Assembly (NCBI GenBank): GCA_045564915.1
Contig: JBJLGL010000001.1
Location: 372,001-436,000, forward strand
Direction: 5' to 3'
DNA length: 64,000 bases
Source: JAQWRV01 sp045564915
Lineage (GTDB): Bacteria; Pseudomonadota; Alphaproteobacteria; Rhodospirillales; Rhodospirillaceae
Shown here: piece after piece, positions 63,196 through 64,000 of the stretch
Numbering within the stretch: the stretch's first letter is position 1
Layout of the letters: each line of letters begins with the position of its first letter
Made by a program: the position numbers and the translations under genes
Notes under the pieces: generated by a model
What the model was told of the DNA's origin: nothing
Database searches by the model: none
What the model saw: only the letters and a program-made list of their open reading frames with translations

Positions 63196-63249
63196 TATTT
63201 GAGATAACGCCAGGGTTGCTTTTCTGGCACGGGGAGGCACCATCGTATT

Positions 63250-64000
63250 ATGAATGACAGCACTCCAACTCTCTCCGCGGGATCTACTGAAGCGGAAAGA
63301 ACCCCCGTAGAGGAATCCTCTTTCCTTCAGGGATTCTGGTACTACGCTGCAGCTTCAACTGACATTGCGCTGGGAAAGACATATGGCCGAGTATTTCTGG
63401 GCCAACCGATTCTTGTTGGCCGAAACCTAACGGGCGATGTATTCGCAATCAGAGACACCTGCCCTCACCGTGGTACGCTGCTTTCGCGGGGATCATTCGA
63501 CGGAAATGAGGTTGAATGCCCATATCATGGGTGGCGTTTCAATACTCAAGGACAGTGCACCCATATCCCATCGCAATTCCCCAATCAAAGTCCGCAAGCT
63601 ACCGATATTAAGACTTCTTGTTACCCGTCTAAGGAGAGCCAGGGAAATATATGGGTGTTCATGGGTGACGTACCAGTAGAGTTACCGCCCACACCGTCAG
63701 TTCCAGACATAGGCGAGCGCTTTCAACTACATCTTAATAGGCGGTTTGAGTGCAACATCGATATGGCAATCACTGGATTAATGGACCCTGCACACGGTGC
63801 ATTTATTCATACATCGAGGATTTGGCGTAGTCATCGCGATGTGCAGGCTAAAGAAAAAAAATTTTCCCCAGCTCCACTGGGCTGGCGTATGGATAAGCAC
63901 ACAACATCGAGCAATTCACGAGCCTACAAGTTATTATTAGGTGGTACTCCGGAAACCGAGATCACATATAGCCTGCCAGGTCTCAGGGTCGAGCATGCAA
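63250..64000 (+). CDS. Rieske [2Fe-2S] aromatic ring-hydroxylating-type oxygenase, N-terminal part (cut by window edge)
   Basis: An open frame from the ATG at 63250 runs off the right edge (250 codons). It holds the Rieske site CPHRGTLLSRGSFDG...CPYHGWRF (Cys-X-His and Cys-X2-His), with QGFWYYAA before it and GNIWVFMGD after it. The mononuclear iron site follows as MDPAHGAFIH (Asp and two His). Such oxygenase alpha subunits hydroxylate or demethylate ring compounds and need a reductase. GGGGAGG lies 13 bases upstream of the ATG. It follows addA by 54 bases on the same strand, an atypical neighbour for this DNA repair operon. Confidence 0.9.
   Translation, partial: MNDSTPTLSAGSTEAERTPVEESSFLQGFWYYAAASTDIALGKTYGRVFLGQPILVGRNLTGDVFAIRDTCPHRGTLLSRGSFDGNEVECPYHGWRFNTQGQCTHIPSQFPNQSPQATDIKTSCYPSKESQGNIWVFMGDVPVELPPTPSVPDIGERFQLHLNRRFECNIDMAITGLMDPAHGAFIHTSRIWRSHRDVQAKEKKFSPAPLGWRMDKHTTSSNSRAYKLLLGGTPETEITYSLPGLRVEHA

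Noticed and set aside
63196..63249. Terminator hairpin after addA (GCCAG...CTGGC)
   Set aside because: The stem has only five pairs and is not followed by a T run.

Overview
The window looks like a chromosome segment of an alphaproteobacterium, probably a Rhodospirillales-like or related environmental (perhaps marine) lineage. The main evidence is gene order: pckA divergent from a ChvI/ChvG-type two-component system, then short HprK, RapZ, EIIA-Man, HPr and Enzyme I, then ahcY; and tsaE-amgK-murU-addB-addA. The metX-metW pair and the tyrC-hisC pair also fit. Base composition looks balanced by eye. No phage, IS element, integrase or CRISPR array was seen.

Region 1 (1-22 kb) is accessory and catabolic or specialised-metabolic. 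On the minus strand it starts with the N-terminus of a flavin-dependent monooxygenase cut by the edge, a DUF938 methyltransferase, a HyuA/HyuB (hydantoinase/oxoprolinase) pair and an HMG-CoA-lyase-family enzyme. Divergently on the plus strand come a CaiB/BaiF CoA-transferase, an isochorismatase-fold amidohydrolase, four paralogous roughly 390-residue SAM-dependent methyltransferases of an unfamiliar type, an FAD monooxygenase, three paralogous small helical proteins that follow two of the methyltransferases, a frameshifted MmgE/PrpD gene, a hotdog thioesterase, an isocitrate-lyase/PEP-mutase-family lyase and two acyl-CoA-dehydrogenase-fold monooxygenases, followed by a remnant of a third. The repeated methyltransferase plus small-protein module is the best candidate for an undescribed system.

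Region 2 (22-38 kb) is mostly housekeeping: ChaC, TyrC and HisC (minus), MetX and MetW (plus), a methyltransferase, a prepilin-peptidase homologue that has lost both catalytic aspartates, a DUF4399 protein, tRNA-Arg(CCG), an ABC ATPase coupled to a lipoprotein hydrolase, a CHCC zinc-finger protein, DNA polymerase I, a TPR protein, a second FAD monooxygenase and an RraA-like protein.

Region 3 (38.5-51 kb) holds a DASS-type carboxylate/sulfate transporter, PckA, ChvI/ChvG, an AEC transporter and the regulatory PTS (HprK, RapZ, EIIA, HPr, EI), then AhcY, which clears the S-adenosylhomocysteine made by the many methyltransferases. The PTS block has no EIIB/EIIC permease, so it probably senses carbon and energy state rather than importing sugar.

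Region 4 (51-64 kb) has two tandem 2OG-Fe(II)-oxygenase-like genes (one frameshifted), a PAS-domain membrane protein that lacks the expected kinase domain, the TsaE/AmgK/MurU operon (tRNA t6A modification and peptidoglycan recycling), the AddAB helicase-nuclease, and the start of a Rieske oxygenase running off the right edge. Two genes carry single-base frameshifts at G runs, so read-level confirmation matters before calling them dead.
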